Shown piece by piece: positions 8,136-16,032 of a stretch of DNA of 55,250 bases. The stretch's first letter is position 1, and each line of letters starts with the position of its first letter. A program made the translations under genes and the position numbers. This DNA comes from Chloroflexota bacterium (lineage in GTDB: Bacteria > Chloroflexota > Anaerolineae > Anaerolineales > Anaerolineaceae): NCBI GenBank assembly GCA_012798455.1, contig JAAZNC010000077.1, forward strand, positions 1 through 55,250, written 5' to 3'. The notes under the pieces are model-generated. The model was not told where the DNA came from. It did not search any database and saw only the letters and a program-made list of their open reading frames with translations.

Positions 8136-8160
8136 ATCTCCCTCACCTTTGCATACCAGT

Positions 8161-8189
8161 AATATGCGATAAATTGTAATCTATGACAA
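8161..8189 (-). promoter_or_regulatory. Candidate promoter of the second UlaA-type permease
   Basis: On the minus strand TTGTCA (8184-8189) is followed after 17 bases by CATATT (8161-8166), 25 bases from the permease ATG at 8135. The boxes are reasonable but not perfect. Confidence 0.45.
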
Positions 8190-8205
8190 TAAATAATACA
8201 AAAAC

Positions 8206-8231
8206 CCGCCCGAAAAGTGTTTTTCGAGCGG
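8206..8231 (-). terminator. Rho-independent terminator after the PF07090 gene
   Basis: An 11-bp stem with one mismatch (8206-8216 with 8221-8231) has a four-base loop. In the minus direction it is followed by GTTTTTGTATTATTT, a usable T-rich tail. It lies 17 bases after the stop of the gene at 8248-9000, so the downstream permease needs its own promoter. Confidence 0.75.
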
Positions 8232-8247
8232 ATTGAATCCGACGAAA

Positions 8248-9000
8248 TTATTTACGGGTCAACCAGTGGGCGGCATTCGCCCATAGGCTGGTATAACCAC
8301 CCCACTCTGCGAAATCCACAGTGCACCAATGCGGTCCGATATCAGATGCCCACACCATGCTACGCCCCTTGCCATAATCCCAAGCAGCTAACAGGGGATA
8401 TTTGCCAGCTTTGGCGACCAGGTCTGCGCCTTCTTTGATCTGTAATTCATTCAACCCCAGCAGCAGCGGCCATTGATCTTCCATACCCTTCACAAGCGGG
8501 TGAAAAGGCAGCAGCACTTCAACATGTAAACCTTCCGGACATTCCACACGATCATCGAAGGGATAGATATTCACCGGCAGGATATCTTCCATGACTGTGC
8601 GGTAATATTTTGCCGCGCCATAAATACCAGCAAAAGAATAATAACCGCCGCACATGATCAACGCTCCGCCATCTTTTACCCAATCTGCCAGCAAATGCAG
8701 CCGGTTGGGTACTGATTTACCGTGCAACCAGGTATCGGGATGTAACAACAGGGTATTGGCGCCCAAATCGCTCAAGATCACCACATCAAACTGATTCAGA
8801 TCCTGCATAGTAACAGGAAAATTCTCAGCTGCCAGATGAGAGGGCAGATGGGTAAAATCAATATCACTCTTTTCGAAAGCCTTGCGGATGAATTCTTCCC
8901 CAGTTTCGAAAACCGTGCTGGAAAAGAAATCCCAACCCTTATAATGGGTTGAATTTGAAACCCATGATTCCCCTGCCAATAAAACTTTTATCGCTACCAT
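8248..9000 (-). CDS. ThuA/glutamine-amidotransferase-like protein (PF07090 family)
   Basis: This 250-residue protein has a class I amidotransferase-like Rossmann fold. It opens with VLLAGESWVSNSTHYKGWDF, a signature of the putative glutamine amidotransferase family PF07090, and has ADWVKDGGALIMCGGYYSF in the position of the nucleophile elbow. A cysteine is present there (C in LIMCGGYYS), but the full Cys-His-Glu triad cannot be confirmed by eye. The biochemical role of the family is not established, although related ThuA proteins occur in sugar catabolic clusters. It is transcribed divergently from the cobalamin protein gene and ends at a clear terminator. RBS GAGGAA precedes the ATG. Confidence 0.7.
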   Translation of the reverse strand: MVAIKVLLAGESWVSNSTHYKGWDFFSSTVFETGEEFIRKAFEKSDIDFTHLPSHLAAENFPVTMQDLNQFDVVILSDLGANTLLLHPDTWLHGKSVPNRLHLLADWVKDGGALIMCGGYYSFAGIYGAAKYYRTVMEDILPVNIYPFDDRVECPEGLHVEVLLPFHPLVKGMEDQWPLLLGLNELQIKEGADLVAKAGKYPLLAAWDYGKGRSMVWASDIGPHWCTVDFAEWGGYTSLWANAAHWLTRK

Positions 9001-9161
9001 AACAAATATTCCTCGATTCTAAATAAGATCCGTTTACATATCTCTATTTATTCTAATACGATGTTAATAAAGGAAACGCTACTTGATCCGTTATTAATCA
9101 GAAATGTCCTATAATTGGATTTACCACCCATGACCTTGATAAAGAAGTGGTTCGAACAAAT

Positions 9162-10787
9162 ATGAAAACAATAATCGCAGGAGCATTAGGTGAATGCGTG
9201 CATGTGGCAGGAGTCTACAACTTTCTGCGGCTGGCGGAACAATTTGGCTGGAAAACCATCTTTCTAGGACCCGCCGTCCCGACCGAGCATTTCCTGCAGA
9301 CTGCACGGGGTGAAAAAGCGGATGTGGTCGCCGTATCTTACCGTCTGACGCCGGAAACCGGCGAAAGGCTGCTGGCAGAATTCGCCGAAGCGGCGGATGA
9401 CCTGCGCAGCCAGGGCACTCAATTCATCTTCGGTGGCACCCCTCCGGTGGCAGAAAAAGCGAAAAAACTGGGTTTCTTCCAGGCGGTCTTTGATGGAACG
9501 CAAACCCGCGAAGAGATCATCACATTTTTGCGCGGAGACGAGCGAACGGAAAGCGGTTCTCCCATCTACCCTCAAACCACCATTGAACGCATCCTCTGGA
9601 AAAAACCCTTCCCGTTGCTGCGCCATCATTTCGGGCAGCCATCCATGAACGCCAGTGTGGAAGGCATCAAACAGATCGCCGAAGCCAAGGCATTGGATGT
9701 CATTTCACTGGGCGTAGATCAGGATGCCCAGGAGAATTTTTTTCACCCCGGTAAACAGAATCCGCGCAGCACGGGTGCAGGGGGTGTGCCAGTACGCAGC
9801 CCGGATGATTATTCTCGTCTGTATTGTGCCTCGCGGCGTGGAAATTTCCCGCTGATGCGCACTTATTCCGGCACCAACGATTTCATCCGCCTGGCAGAAA
9901 TGTACCGCGAGACGATCCATATTTGCTGGGCAGCAGTGCCACTGTTCTGGTTCAACCAGATGGACGGGCGCGGTCCTTTTGACCTGGAGGATAGTATTCG
10001 CGAGCATCAGAACCTGATCCGCTGGTACAGCGAACACGAAGTGCCGGTAGAACTGAACGAACCGCACCACTGGGGTATGCGCGATGCGCCGGATGTGATA
10101 TTCGTGGTAGCCGCCTATCTTTCTGCTTATACGGCACGCGCTTATGGTGCCCATGATTACATTGCCCAGATGATGTTCAACAGCCCACCCGGCACCTCAG
10201 ATGCCATGGATCTGGCAAAAATGGCAGCCTGTCTTGAAATATGCGCGCCGCTGGAAAACAAGCACTTCCATATCTGGCGACAAACACGCACCGGTTTATT
10301 GAGCTACCCGCTGGAGGATAATGCCGCCCGCGCACACCTGGCAGCCAGCATTTATGTTCAAATGGCTCTCAAACCGGATATCATCCACATTGTCGGGCAC
10401 ACCGAAGCTCACCATGCTGCCAGCGCCGATGATGTGATCGCCGCCAGCCGGATGGCACAACGCAGCATCGAAAACGCGTTACTTGGACAACCGGATCTAT
10501 TGAGCGATCCCGCCATCCAGCATCGCAAAGAGCACCTTATCAAAGAAGCCAATATCACGCTGCAGGCGATCCGCAATCTCAACCAGGTTGCCACACCCAA
10601 CCCCCTGGGAGAGGCGGGAATACTGGCACAAGCAGTGAAAGAAGGAATCTTAGATGCGCCCCATCTGCGCAACAATGCTTTCGCTAAAGGGGAGATCAAA
10701 ACAAGCATTCGAGATGGCGCGTGTGATGTGGTCGATGAAAGCGGTAATCCACTATCCGAAGAAGAACGGCTTGCCCGTTATTTATAA
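9162..10787 (+). CDS. Cobalamin-binding mutase-like protein (N-terminal B12 domain fused to a barrel-like domain)
   Basis: A 541-residue protein from ATG 9162; a GTG at 9147 would add five residues, and neither has a strong RBS. Residues 1-125 form a B12-binding Rossmann domain: the lower-ligand motif appears as ECVHVAG, with H14 and G17 in place of DxHxxG but cysteine where the aspartate should be, and a later FIFGGTPP glycine loop. The rest (150-540) has motifs such as RTYSGTNDF, GPFDLEDSI and VELNEPHHWGMRDAPD and looks like a substrate-binding TIM barrel. This layout recalls glutamate-mutase or methyltransferase-like fusions. The reaction is unknown. It is followed after 28 bases by an opine-type dehydrogenase, so the two probably share a pathway on amino-acid-like substrates. 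Confidence 0.7.
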   Translation: MKTIIAGALGECVHVAGVYNFLRLAEQFGWKTIFLGPAVPTEHFLQTARGEKADVVAVSYRLTPETGERLLAEFAEAADDLRSQGTQFIFGGTPPVAEKAKKLGFFQAVFDGTQTREEIITFLRGDERTESGSPIYPQTTIERILWKKPFPLLRHHFGQPSMNASVEGIKQIAEAKALDVISLGVDQDAQENFFHPGKQNPRSTGAGGVPVRSPDDYSRLYCASRRGNFPLMRTYSGTNDFIRLAEMYRETIHICWAAVPLFWFNQMDGRGPFDLEDSIREHQNLIRWYSEHEVPVELNEPHHWGMRDAPDVIFVVAAYLSAYTARAYGAHDYIAQMMFNSPPGTSDAMDLAKMAACLEICAPLENKHFHIWRQTRTGLLSYPLEDNAARAHLAASIYVQMALKPDIIHIVGHTEAHHAASADDVIAASRMAQRSIENALLGQPDLLSDPAIQHRKEHLIKEANITLQAIRNLNQVATPNPLGEAGILAQAVKEGILDAPHLRNNAFAKGEIKTSIRDGACDVVDESGNPLSEEERLARYL

Positions 10788-10815
10788 AATCAATCAAATG
10801 AAAAAGGAGGGTACT

Positions 10816-11931
10816 ATGACGTATCCAGTGAACTACACCGTGATTGGTGCCGGCAACGGAGGTAGAGCCATGGCAGCCCACCTGGCATTAATGGGAAAGG
10901 ATGTGACTCTTTACAACCGCACTTTCAGTCACATCGAAGTGATCGCGAAAAGAAAGGGGATCGAGCTGGAGAGCTATCCTGGTGGTCCACTTGGTTTTGG
11001 AAAGCTCAACAAAGCCACCTCCGACATTGCAGAAGCCCTTGAGAAAGCTGAGGTCATCATGGTGGTGGTACCTTCCTCCGGGCATGCCGATGTAGCAAAG
11101 ATGATTGCACCCCATCTAAAGGATGGGCAGATCGTCTTGCTGAATCCGGGGCGTACCTTTGGCGCCATTGAATTCGATACCACCTTACGGCGGGAGGGTT
11201 GTGAAACCGACGTGATCGTGGCAGAAGCCGAGACTTTCATCTATGCCAGCCGGGCGGATGGTCCGGCACAGGCACGCATCTTCCGCATCAAAGAAGCAGT
11301 TCCGATCGCAGCCCTGCCAGCTAACAAGACCGAATTGGTGCTAAAAGCCATTGAAGATGTTTACCCGCAGTTCATCGAAGGACATGATGTGCTCCATACT
11401 GGCTTGAACAACATGGGCGCCATCTTTCATCCCGCGCTGACCATTTTGAATGCCGGGCGCATTGAATCGACCCATGGTGATTTCGAGTTCTACATCGACG
11501 GGGTCACCCCCTCAGTGGGATATGTGCTCGAGGCGCTCGACCGGGAACGCGTCACCGTAGCATCGGCGGTGGGCATCCGCGCCCGCACCGGATTGGAATG
11601 GTTGGAACTGGCTTACAACGTACAAGGCAAAGACCTGCGTGAAGCGATCCATAATCAAAGTGGTTATTATGGCATCAAAGCGCCCTCTACCCTTTCACAC
11701 CGCTATATCTTCGAAGACGTGCCCATGAGCCTGGTGCCGATTGCTTCACTTGGAAAACAGTACGGTATCTCGGTGCGCGCAATCGACAGCATGATTCGTC
11801 TGGCATGCATCATCCATAAAACAGATTATTATCGCACCGGACGCACGGTGGAAAAGTTGGGCATCAAAGATCTCAGTATCGCGGAATTGAACAACTATGT
11901 TAAAGAGGGATTACCCTATCGCCTGGCATAA
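10816..11931 (+). CDS. NAD(P)-dependent opine/octopine-type dehydrogenase
   Basis: This 371-residue protein starts at ATG 10816, fixed by the strong RBS AAAAAGGAGGG; an in-frame start 54 codons earlier would overlap the upstream gene and is rejected. The N-terminus is a Rossmann nucleotide-binding motif (VIGAGNGGRAMAAHLALMG), followed by a glycine-rich region and VVVPSSGH. The C-terminal half (about residues 185-350) is the octopine/nopaline dehydrogenase domain PF02317, with GLNNMGAIFHP and the conserved histidine typical of opine enzymes. Such enzymes oxidise or form N-(carboxyalkyl) amino acids. Here the direction is probably catabolic. It is co-transcribed with the cobalamin protein. Confidence 0.85.
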   Translation: MTYPVNYTVIGAGNGGRAMAAHLALMGKDVTLYNRTFSHIEVIAKRKGIELESYPGGPLGFGKLNKATSDIAEALEKAEVIMVVVPSSGHADVAKMIAPHLKDGQIVLLNPGRTFGAIEFDTTLRREGCETDVIVAEAETFIYASRADGPAQARIFRIKEAVPIAALPANKTELVLKAIEDVYPQFIEGHDVLHTGLNNMGAIFHPALTILNAGRIESTHGDFEFYIDGVTPSVGYVLEALDRERVTVASAVGIRARTGLEWLELAYNVQGKDLREAIHNQSGYYGIKAPSTLSHRYIFEDVPMSLVPIASLGKQYGISVRAIDSMIRLACIIHKTDYYRTGRTVEKLGIKDLSIAELNNYVKEGLPYRLA

Positions 11932-11953
11932 TTATTGCAATATAATTGAATTA

Positions 11954-11981
11954 TTGCTATCCTTAAAAAAATAGCTATAAT
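11954..11981 (+). promoter_or_regulatory. Promoter of the repeat-containing secreted protein gene
   Basis: TTGCTA (11954-11959) and a perfect TATAAT (11976-11981) are separated by 16 bases. Transcription would start near 11988 and leave a leader of about 100 bases containing two hairpins. Confidence 0.6.
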
Positions 11982-11995
11982 GAAGGTTAAATCAG

Positions 11996-12064
11996 GGGAA
12001 GGCTTAGCTTTCCCATTGATGGTGCTTTCATGGAACAACCAAAAGGGTTCGATCGTTAACCCTT
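11996..12064 (+). promoter_or_regulatory. Structured 5' leader with two hairpins
   Basis: Two inverted repeats lie between the promoter and the RBS. The first pairs 11996-12003 with 12007-12014 (eight pairs including one G-T, three-base loop). The second pairs 12043-12049 with 12058-12064 (seven pairs, eight-base loop). Neither is followed by a T run, so they are more likely mRNA-stability or translation-control elements than terminators. No known riboswitch was recognised. Confidence 0.4.
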
Positions 12065-12089
12065 AAAAGGTTTGATCACGGAGGAGATC

Positions 12090-12806
12090 ATGAAAAAGAA
12101 AATAGCGTTGCTCGTTACATTTTTGTTGTTTATGGGAATCATCGCTCCCGTTCAAGCAGCTACCTATCCTACCTTTGGAATCGTCAGTGTGGTAGCAGAC
12201 GAATATGTGACCATTTCCACCAGCCTTTTCCCCGCCAATGAGCTCTATTATGTCTATATGGGATACAACGGAACACTTGGCATCAACGGCATTCTGGTTA
12301 CCAAGCTGTATACCGGAAGTGGTGGCACCTTCAAAGCCAAGTTCTATATTCCCGACGAGCTTCAAGGTGAAGGTATCATCGCCATCCGCCTGGAAAGTCA
12401 GGATTCGCCTTATTACAGCTACAACTGGTTCTACAACACCACTGGCGCATCCACTAGCACCAGTTCTTCCACTACAACCACCACTACAACCACCAGTTCT
12501 GCATACAATCCCAATGATTTCCCAACCTTTACCATCTTGGAAGTTGTAAAAGGAGTATCCGTCAAGGTAGAAACCAAGTACTTCCCGGCTGATAATATGT
12601 TCGGGGTCTACATGAAAGATGGTGTTTCCACTGCCAAGACCTGGTATTATGTGGCGGGTCTCAACTCTGCGGATGGCGGTTCCTTTGAAGCCACCTTTGC
12701 CATCCCCACTGAACTGCAGTGGAAAGAAAAGATCGCTATTAAATTCTACAGCTTGGATGAGGATTACATCACCTACAATCTGTTCGAGAACAAAAATTAT
12801 CCTTAG
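12090..12806 (+). CDS. Secreted two-domain protein with internal duplication and Ser/Thr linker
   Basis: A 238-residue protein begins at ATG 12090 (RBS GGAGGAG). Residues 1-24 are a signal peptide ending at VQAA. Two similar domains of about 95 residues follow, each opening with YPTFGIVSVV or FPTFTILEVV. Each carries FPAN/FPAD, then GGTF/GGSF and a 'FxIPxELQ' turn, and ends with a tyrosine-rich strand. They are joined by a low-complexity linker of about 18 Ser/Thr residues, typical of extracellular multidomain proteins. The beta-rich pattern suggests immunoglobulin-like or carbohydrate/surface-binding modules, but I do not recognise the family. It stands alone between a promoter and a terminator. 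Confidence 0.75.
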   Translation: MKKKIALLVTFLLFMGIIAPVQAATYPTFGIVSVVADEYVTISTSLFPANELYYVYMGYNGTLGINGILVTKLYTGSGGTFKAKFYIPDELQGEGIIAIRLESQDSPYYSYNWFYNTTGASTSTSSSTTTTTTTTSSAYNPNDFPTFTILEVVKGVSVKVETKYFPADNMFGVYMKDGVSTAKTWYYVAGLNSADGGSFEATFAIPTELQWKEKIAIKFYSLDEDYITYNLFENKNYP

Positions 12807-12837
12807 ACCGTACCGTTCAAACCATTCTTAAGACAAT

Positions 12838-12859
12838 AGACCCCGCCAATGCGGGGTCT
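12838..12859 (+). terminator. Rho-independent terminator after the duplicated secreted protein
   Basis: A perfect nine-bp GC-rich stem (12838-12846 with 12851-12859) with loop CAAT is followed by ATTTTATG. It lies 31 bases after the stop at 12806, between two converging genes, and may serve both. Confidence 0.8.
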
Positions 12860-12877
12860 ATTTTATGTCCAGATTCG

Positions 12878-13405
12878 TCAATTTTCTACGGATAACACAC
12901 GAAGATGGATTCTGTTATTTTCAGACTGGATGATCTGGCGCCAATCCTCATCCAGATAGGGCAGCATGCGCTGATCGACCAGTACATAATCGGCATCCCG
13001 GCAGCCATCTGCCATGGCAGAAGAATGTCCTTCGAAGATCCAAACAGCATGCCCTAAATAGGTGAAACCTAAAAGATAATCAAAAAAGGGGATCGCCTTG
13101 CGAATATCCGTGCGTAGTGCCTCGAGATAGGTATAAGCTATCACCGCAATCTTCAATGTTTTTTCAGATGGAAGCAGGTCTTCCAATACGATACGGTTCT
13201 CAGAGGGAAGAGTATCAGGAGGATATGAATCTTTCAACAAGATCAATCGCCCGGGAGAAACGATCACCACCCGGCGTTGAAGGGTTCCGTCTGCCAGGAG
13301 AGTTTCCTGATCCGCCAGTTCTCTGGCTTCTTGAAAAATCACCTTTAGGTCAGGTCGAATATCCACTTCCGGCATATGTACTTGAAAGATGTTTTCCCGG
13401 TTCAT
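12878..13405 (-). CDS. Hypothetical protein, 175 residues
   Basis: No family is recognised. The protein is soluble, with no signal peptide or membrane segment. The central part (TLKIAVIAYTYLEALRTDI, then LLGFTYLGHAVWIFEGH) alternates strand and helix like a small Rossmann-type fold, and the end (DADYVLVDQRMLPYLDEDWRQ) looks like another strand-helix unit. A good RBS (AGAGGAG) precedes the ATG, and codon use resembles the neighbours, so it is a real gene. It is a monocistronic unit convergent with the secreted protein gene. Function unknown. Confidence 0.7.
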   Translation of the reverse strand: MNRENIFQVHMPEVDIRPDLKVIFQEARELADQETLLADGTLQRRVVIVSPGRLILLKDSYPPDTLPSENRIVLEDLLPSEKTLKIAVIAYTYLEALRTDIRKAIPFFDYLLGFTYLGHAVWIFEGHSSAMADGCRDADYVLVDQRMLPYLDEDWRQIIQSENNRIHLRVLSVEN

Positions 13406-13469
13406 ATACTCCTCTCGCTACAAGTTTACCGTAAAATACATACAATCAAACTGCGTCCGTATTAATTAA

Positions 13470-13503
13470 AAGAAGAATCGACTGTTAGCAGTCGATTCTT
13501 CTT
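13470..13503 (-). terminator. Long perfect-stem terminator after the 118-residue protein
   Basis: A perfect 15-bp stem (13470-13484 with 13489-13503) has a TTAG loop. In the minus direction it runs into TTAATTAATAC. It begins 22 bases past the stop at 13526 and insulates that gene from the one at 12878-13405. Confidence 0.8.
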
Positions 13504-13525
13504 TAGAAGGGTAGCATGGATGTCT

Positions 13526-13882
13526 CTATTTTACCTTTTTTATCTTTTCCCAGCCACTCATCATTCCAAAAACGCCCATTAAAGCACCTTTTTGTTCATC
13601 ATTAAGGGTCTCAATATCCGCGATATGGTCCCCTTTATACATGGCACCCCGGTCTTCGGTGAAATTACCCCATCCGGCAGCCCGGATCAGCACCCAAGGA
13701 GCGATGCCCAATTTTTCGGCGGCTTTATAAGCAGCATTGATCATATCTTGATGGGTTTTCTTATGGAACAGCTCAAGTTGTTTTTCTTTCATTTTGGCGA
13801 CTTCTTGCGCAAGAGATGCTTTTTCACTGGTTACCTTCACCTCTTTTTCTTCTTTCTTGGCGCCTTCTGACATTTCTGCCAT
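13526..13882 (-). CDS. Hypothetical charged protein with N-terminal coiled coil, 118 residues
   Basis: The first 50 residues are rich in Lys and Glu (EGAKKEEKEVKVTSEKAS and onward) and should form a coiled coil. The rest is a compact helical domain with IAPWVLIRAAGWGNFTEDRG and a C-terminal MGVFGMMSGWEKIKK. No signal peptide or known motif was recognised. RBS AGGAGG is strong, and the gene has its own terminator at 13470-13503. Function unknown; a small helper or regulatory protein is possible. Confidence 0.65.
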   Translation of the reverse strand: MAEMSEGAKKEEKEVKVTSEKASLAQEVAKMKEKQLELFHKKTHQDMINAAYKAAEKLGIAPWVLIRAAGWGNFTEDRGAMYKGDHIADIETLNDEQKGALMGVFGMMSGWEKIKKVK

Positions 13883-14006
13883 ATCGTTCCTCCTGGTTAA
13901 TTGATCTGAATTAAATACCTTATTGGTATCATTGAGTATAGAGTAGCATAAAAATAATTAAATTACATCAAAATCATACTTTTTAATAAATCTTTAAGGA
14001 GAATTC

Positions 14007-14426
14007 ATGAAAAGCTATCGCAAAGAACTATGGTTCAATGTACCTACCCGCCGGGCATCCCTTAACATCACCCCTCAAGTTGAAGCTTGCTTACGCGAAA
14101 GCGGGGTTCAAGAAGGGTTATGCTTGGTCAACGCCATGCATATCACCGCCAGTGTATATATCAATGATGACGAAGCCGGGTTGCTGCACGATTATGAACG
14201 CTGGCTTGAAGAGCTGGCGCCACATGAACCACTCAGCCAGTACCGGCACAATCTCAGCGGAGAAGATAACGCGGACGCCCATATGAAACGCCAGATCATG
14301 GGTCGCGAAGTGGTGGTGGCGATCAGCAACGGGAAGCTGGATTTTGGACCCTGGGAGCAGATCTTCTACGGCGAGTTCGACGGCAAACGCAACAAACGCG
14401 TGCTGGTGAAGATCATCGGGGAATAG
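14007..14426 (+). CDS. yjbQ: YjbQ/UPF0047 family protein (secondary thiamine-phosphate synthase-like)
   Basis: At 139 residues it matches the family length. Conserved blocks are [18 protein letters not shown], then [19 protein letters not shown] with two histidines of the metal/active site, then [13 protein letters not shown] near the end. Members have weak thiamine-phosphate synthase activity, but the physiological role is uncertain. RBS AAGGAG precedes the ATG. It converges with the FGGY kinase gene with only 20 bases between stops. Confidence 0.9.
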   Translation: MKSYRKELWFNVPTRRASLNITPQVEACLRESGVQEGLCLVNAMHITASVYINDDEAGLLHDYERWLEELAPHEPLSQYRHNLSGEDNADAHMKRQIMGREVVVAISNGKLDFGPWEQIFYGEFDGKRNKRVLVKIIGE

Positions 14427-14446
14427 CCAGTCATTTCCCGGCGAAC

Positions 14447-16021
14447 TCATGCATTGAGGGTTTTGTAAATACCCCGCAGGTGTTTATAGACATCTGTAAA
14501 AACAGCAAAGCGCTCGTCGTAGACTGCCCGGTTTTGTGGGTGTGGCTGATAGGTATGGTCAAATTTCACCAGCCCGGGGATATCGGCAAAGGAGATCTCA
14601 CCCAACCCTGCCGCAGCGATCCAGGCAGCCCCGCGCGCATTGGCGCAGATGGGGTCGGCTGCCTGCTTGATCTCCACATTGAGCACATCGGCGAAGATCT
14701 GGCACCACACGTTGGATTGCGCTCCACCACCCACGATGCTGATGGTTTCCACCTTGCGTTTCATGAAACGTTCCACCGGCAGCAGCATCCAGCGTGTATT
14801 GAAAGCGATGCCCTCTAAAAACGCCCGGATGATATCTTCACGGTTGTTGTGCAGTGAAAGGTTGAACAAACCAGCACGCAGGTTACGGTCATCCACCGGA
14901 GCACGTTCACCCCAGATCCAGGGAGTATAGATGACCCCATGGCTTCCGGCAGGAACGCGCTCGGCGATCTGATCCAGCACCTTGAAGATATCAGGTACTT
15001 CTGCTTCCTGCAGCAGTTCATCCTGATGATAGAGGATCTTATCGCGCAGGAAATTCAAATTTCCCCCCGCCGTAGCCTGCAGGGCAGTCAGTAAATAGCG
15101 GTGCGGGATCGCACAGGGCACCGAGGCAAGCGAAGACATGATATCGGTTCTTTTGTAAGGAACATGTGCCGCCATCCAGGAGGAAGTGCCGATGTAGAGA
15201 TGCATGGCATAATCTTCCACCGCACCCGCCCCGATGGCAGCGGCAGTATTGTCGATGGAACCTGCCACCACGCGCACACCGGCTGCCAGCCCCAGGCTAT
15301 GCGCCACATCGGGCAGCAACTCGCCGATCACCGCTGAACAAGGGACAATATCTGGCAGTTTTTCTTTATCGATCCCCAGGGTGCGGATCAATGTATCATC
15401 ATAGTGAATGTGATCCGGGTCGCGATTATCGGTCACCCAGGAGGTCAGGATGGAATCAAAACTCGCCACCATCCTGCCGGTCAGGCGCAGGTTCATATAA
15501 TCCAGCACATTGAGGAATTTATAGGTTCGATCGTAGATTTCGGGCATTTCATCGCGGATATAGAGCATATGACCGGCGGGATCCTTGCCCGTCATGGAAG
15601 GCATACCGCCCGTCAATCGAATGCAACGCAGCACTTTCGCCAGCGCAGCGCCGTCGATATTCAGGATGCCCTTCAATTGGCGTTTCAAGTTGGCGGCGCC
15701 ACGCATATCCATCCATAAGATACAGTTGCACAACGGTTTCCCATCGTGATCCACCGGCAAGGTTCCTTCTCCCTGGGTGGAACAGCACAATGCTTTCACC
15801 TGCTGTGCATTCGCCTTGCTTTTCTTCATCAGGCGGGAAGATGCTGCCATGAAAGCCGACCACCATTCCTGCGGGTCCTGCTCTGCCCCGCCATCAGGGG
15901 TGATAATAAGCGGAACGGGCTGATTTTCCCACCCCAAAACCCGCCCGTTTACCGAGATCAAGGCAACTTTTACCCCGGAAGTACCCAGATCAACTGCAAG
16001 GATCAATTTTTCGACTGCCAT
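14447..16021 (-). CDS. FGGY-family carbohydrate kinase (xylulokinase-like)
   Basis: This 524-residue sugar kinase has the FGGY two-domain ASKHA fold. The N-terminal phosphate loop is LAVDLGTSGVKVALI, and the second domain has GSIDNTAAAIGAGAV, the adenosine loop region ISIVGGGAQSNVWCQIFADV and NARGAAWIAAAGLG. It is somewhat longer than XylB (484 residues). It phosphorylates a pentulose, hexulose or polyol imported by the MFS transporter encoded immediately upstream (11-base gap); the product would feed the class II aldolase at the head of the operon. The exact sugar cannot be read from motifs. Confidence 0.9.
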   Translation of the reverse strand: MAVEKLILAVDLGTSGVKVALISVNGRVLGWENQPVPLIITPDGGAEQDPQEWWSAFMAASSRLMKKSKANAQQVKALCCSTQGEGTLPVDHDGKPLCNCILWMDMRGAANLKRQLKGILNIDGAALAKVLRCIRLTGGMPSMTGKDPAGHMLYIRDEMPEIYDRTYKFLNVLDYMNLRLTGRMVASFDSILTSWVTDNRDPDHIHYDDTLIRTLGIDKEKLPDIVPCSAVIGELLPDVAHSLGLAAGVRVVAGSIDNTAAAIGAGAVEDYAMHLYIGTSSWMAAHVPYKRTDIMSSLASVPCAIPHRYLLTALQATAGGNLNFLRDKILYHQDELLQEAEVPDIFKVLDQIAERVPAGSHGVIYTPWIWGERAPVDDRNLRAGLFNLSLHNNREDIIRAFLEGIAFNTRWMLLPVERFMKRKVETISIVGGGAQSNVWCQIFADVLNVEIKQAADPICANARGAAWIAAAGLGEISFADIPGLVKFDHTYQPHPQNRAVYDERFAVFTDVYKHLRGIYKTLNA

Positions 16022-16032
16022 GCGTATCTCTC

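Noticed and set aside
10654..10815. Upstream in-frame extension of the opine dehydrogenase
   Set aside because: It overlaps the cobalamin protein gene; the strong RBS at 10802-10809 and the Rossmann motif fix the start at 10816.
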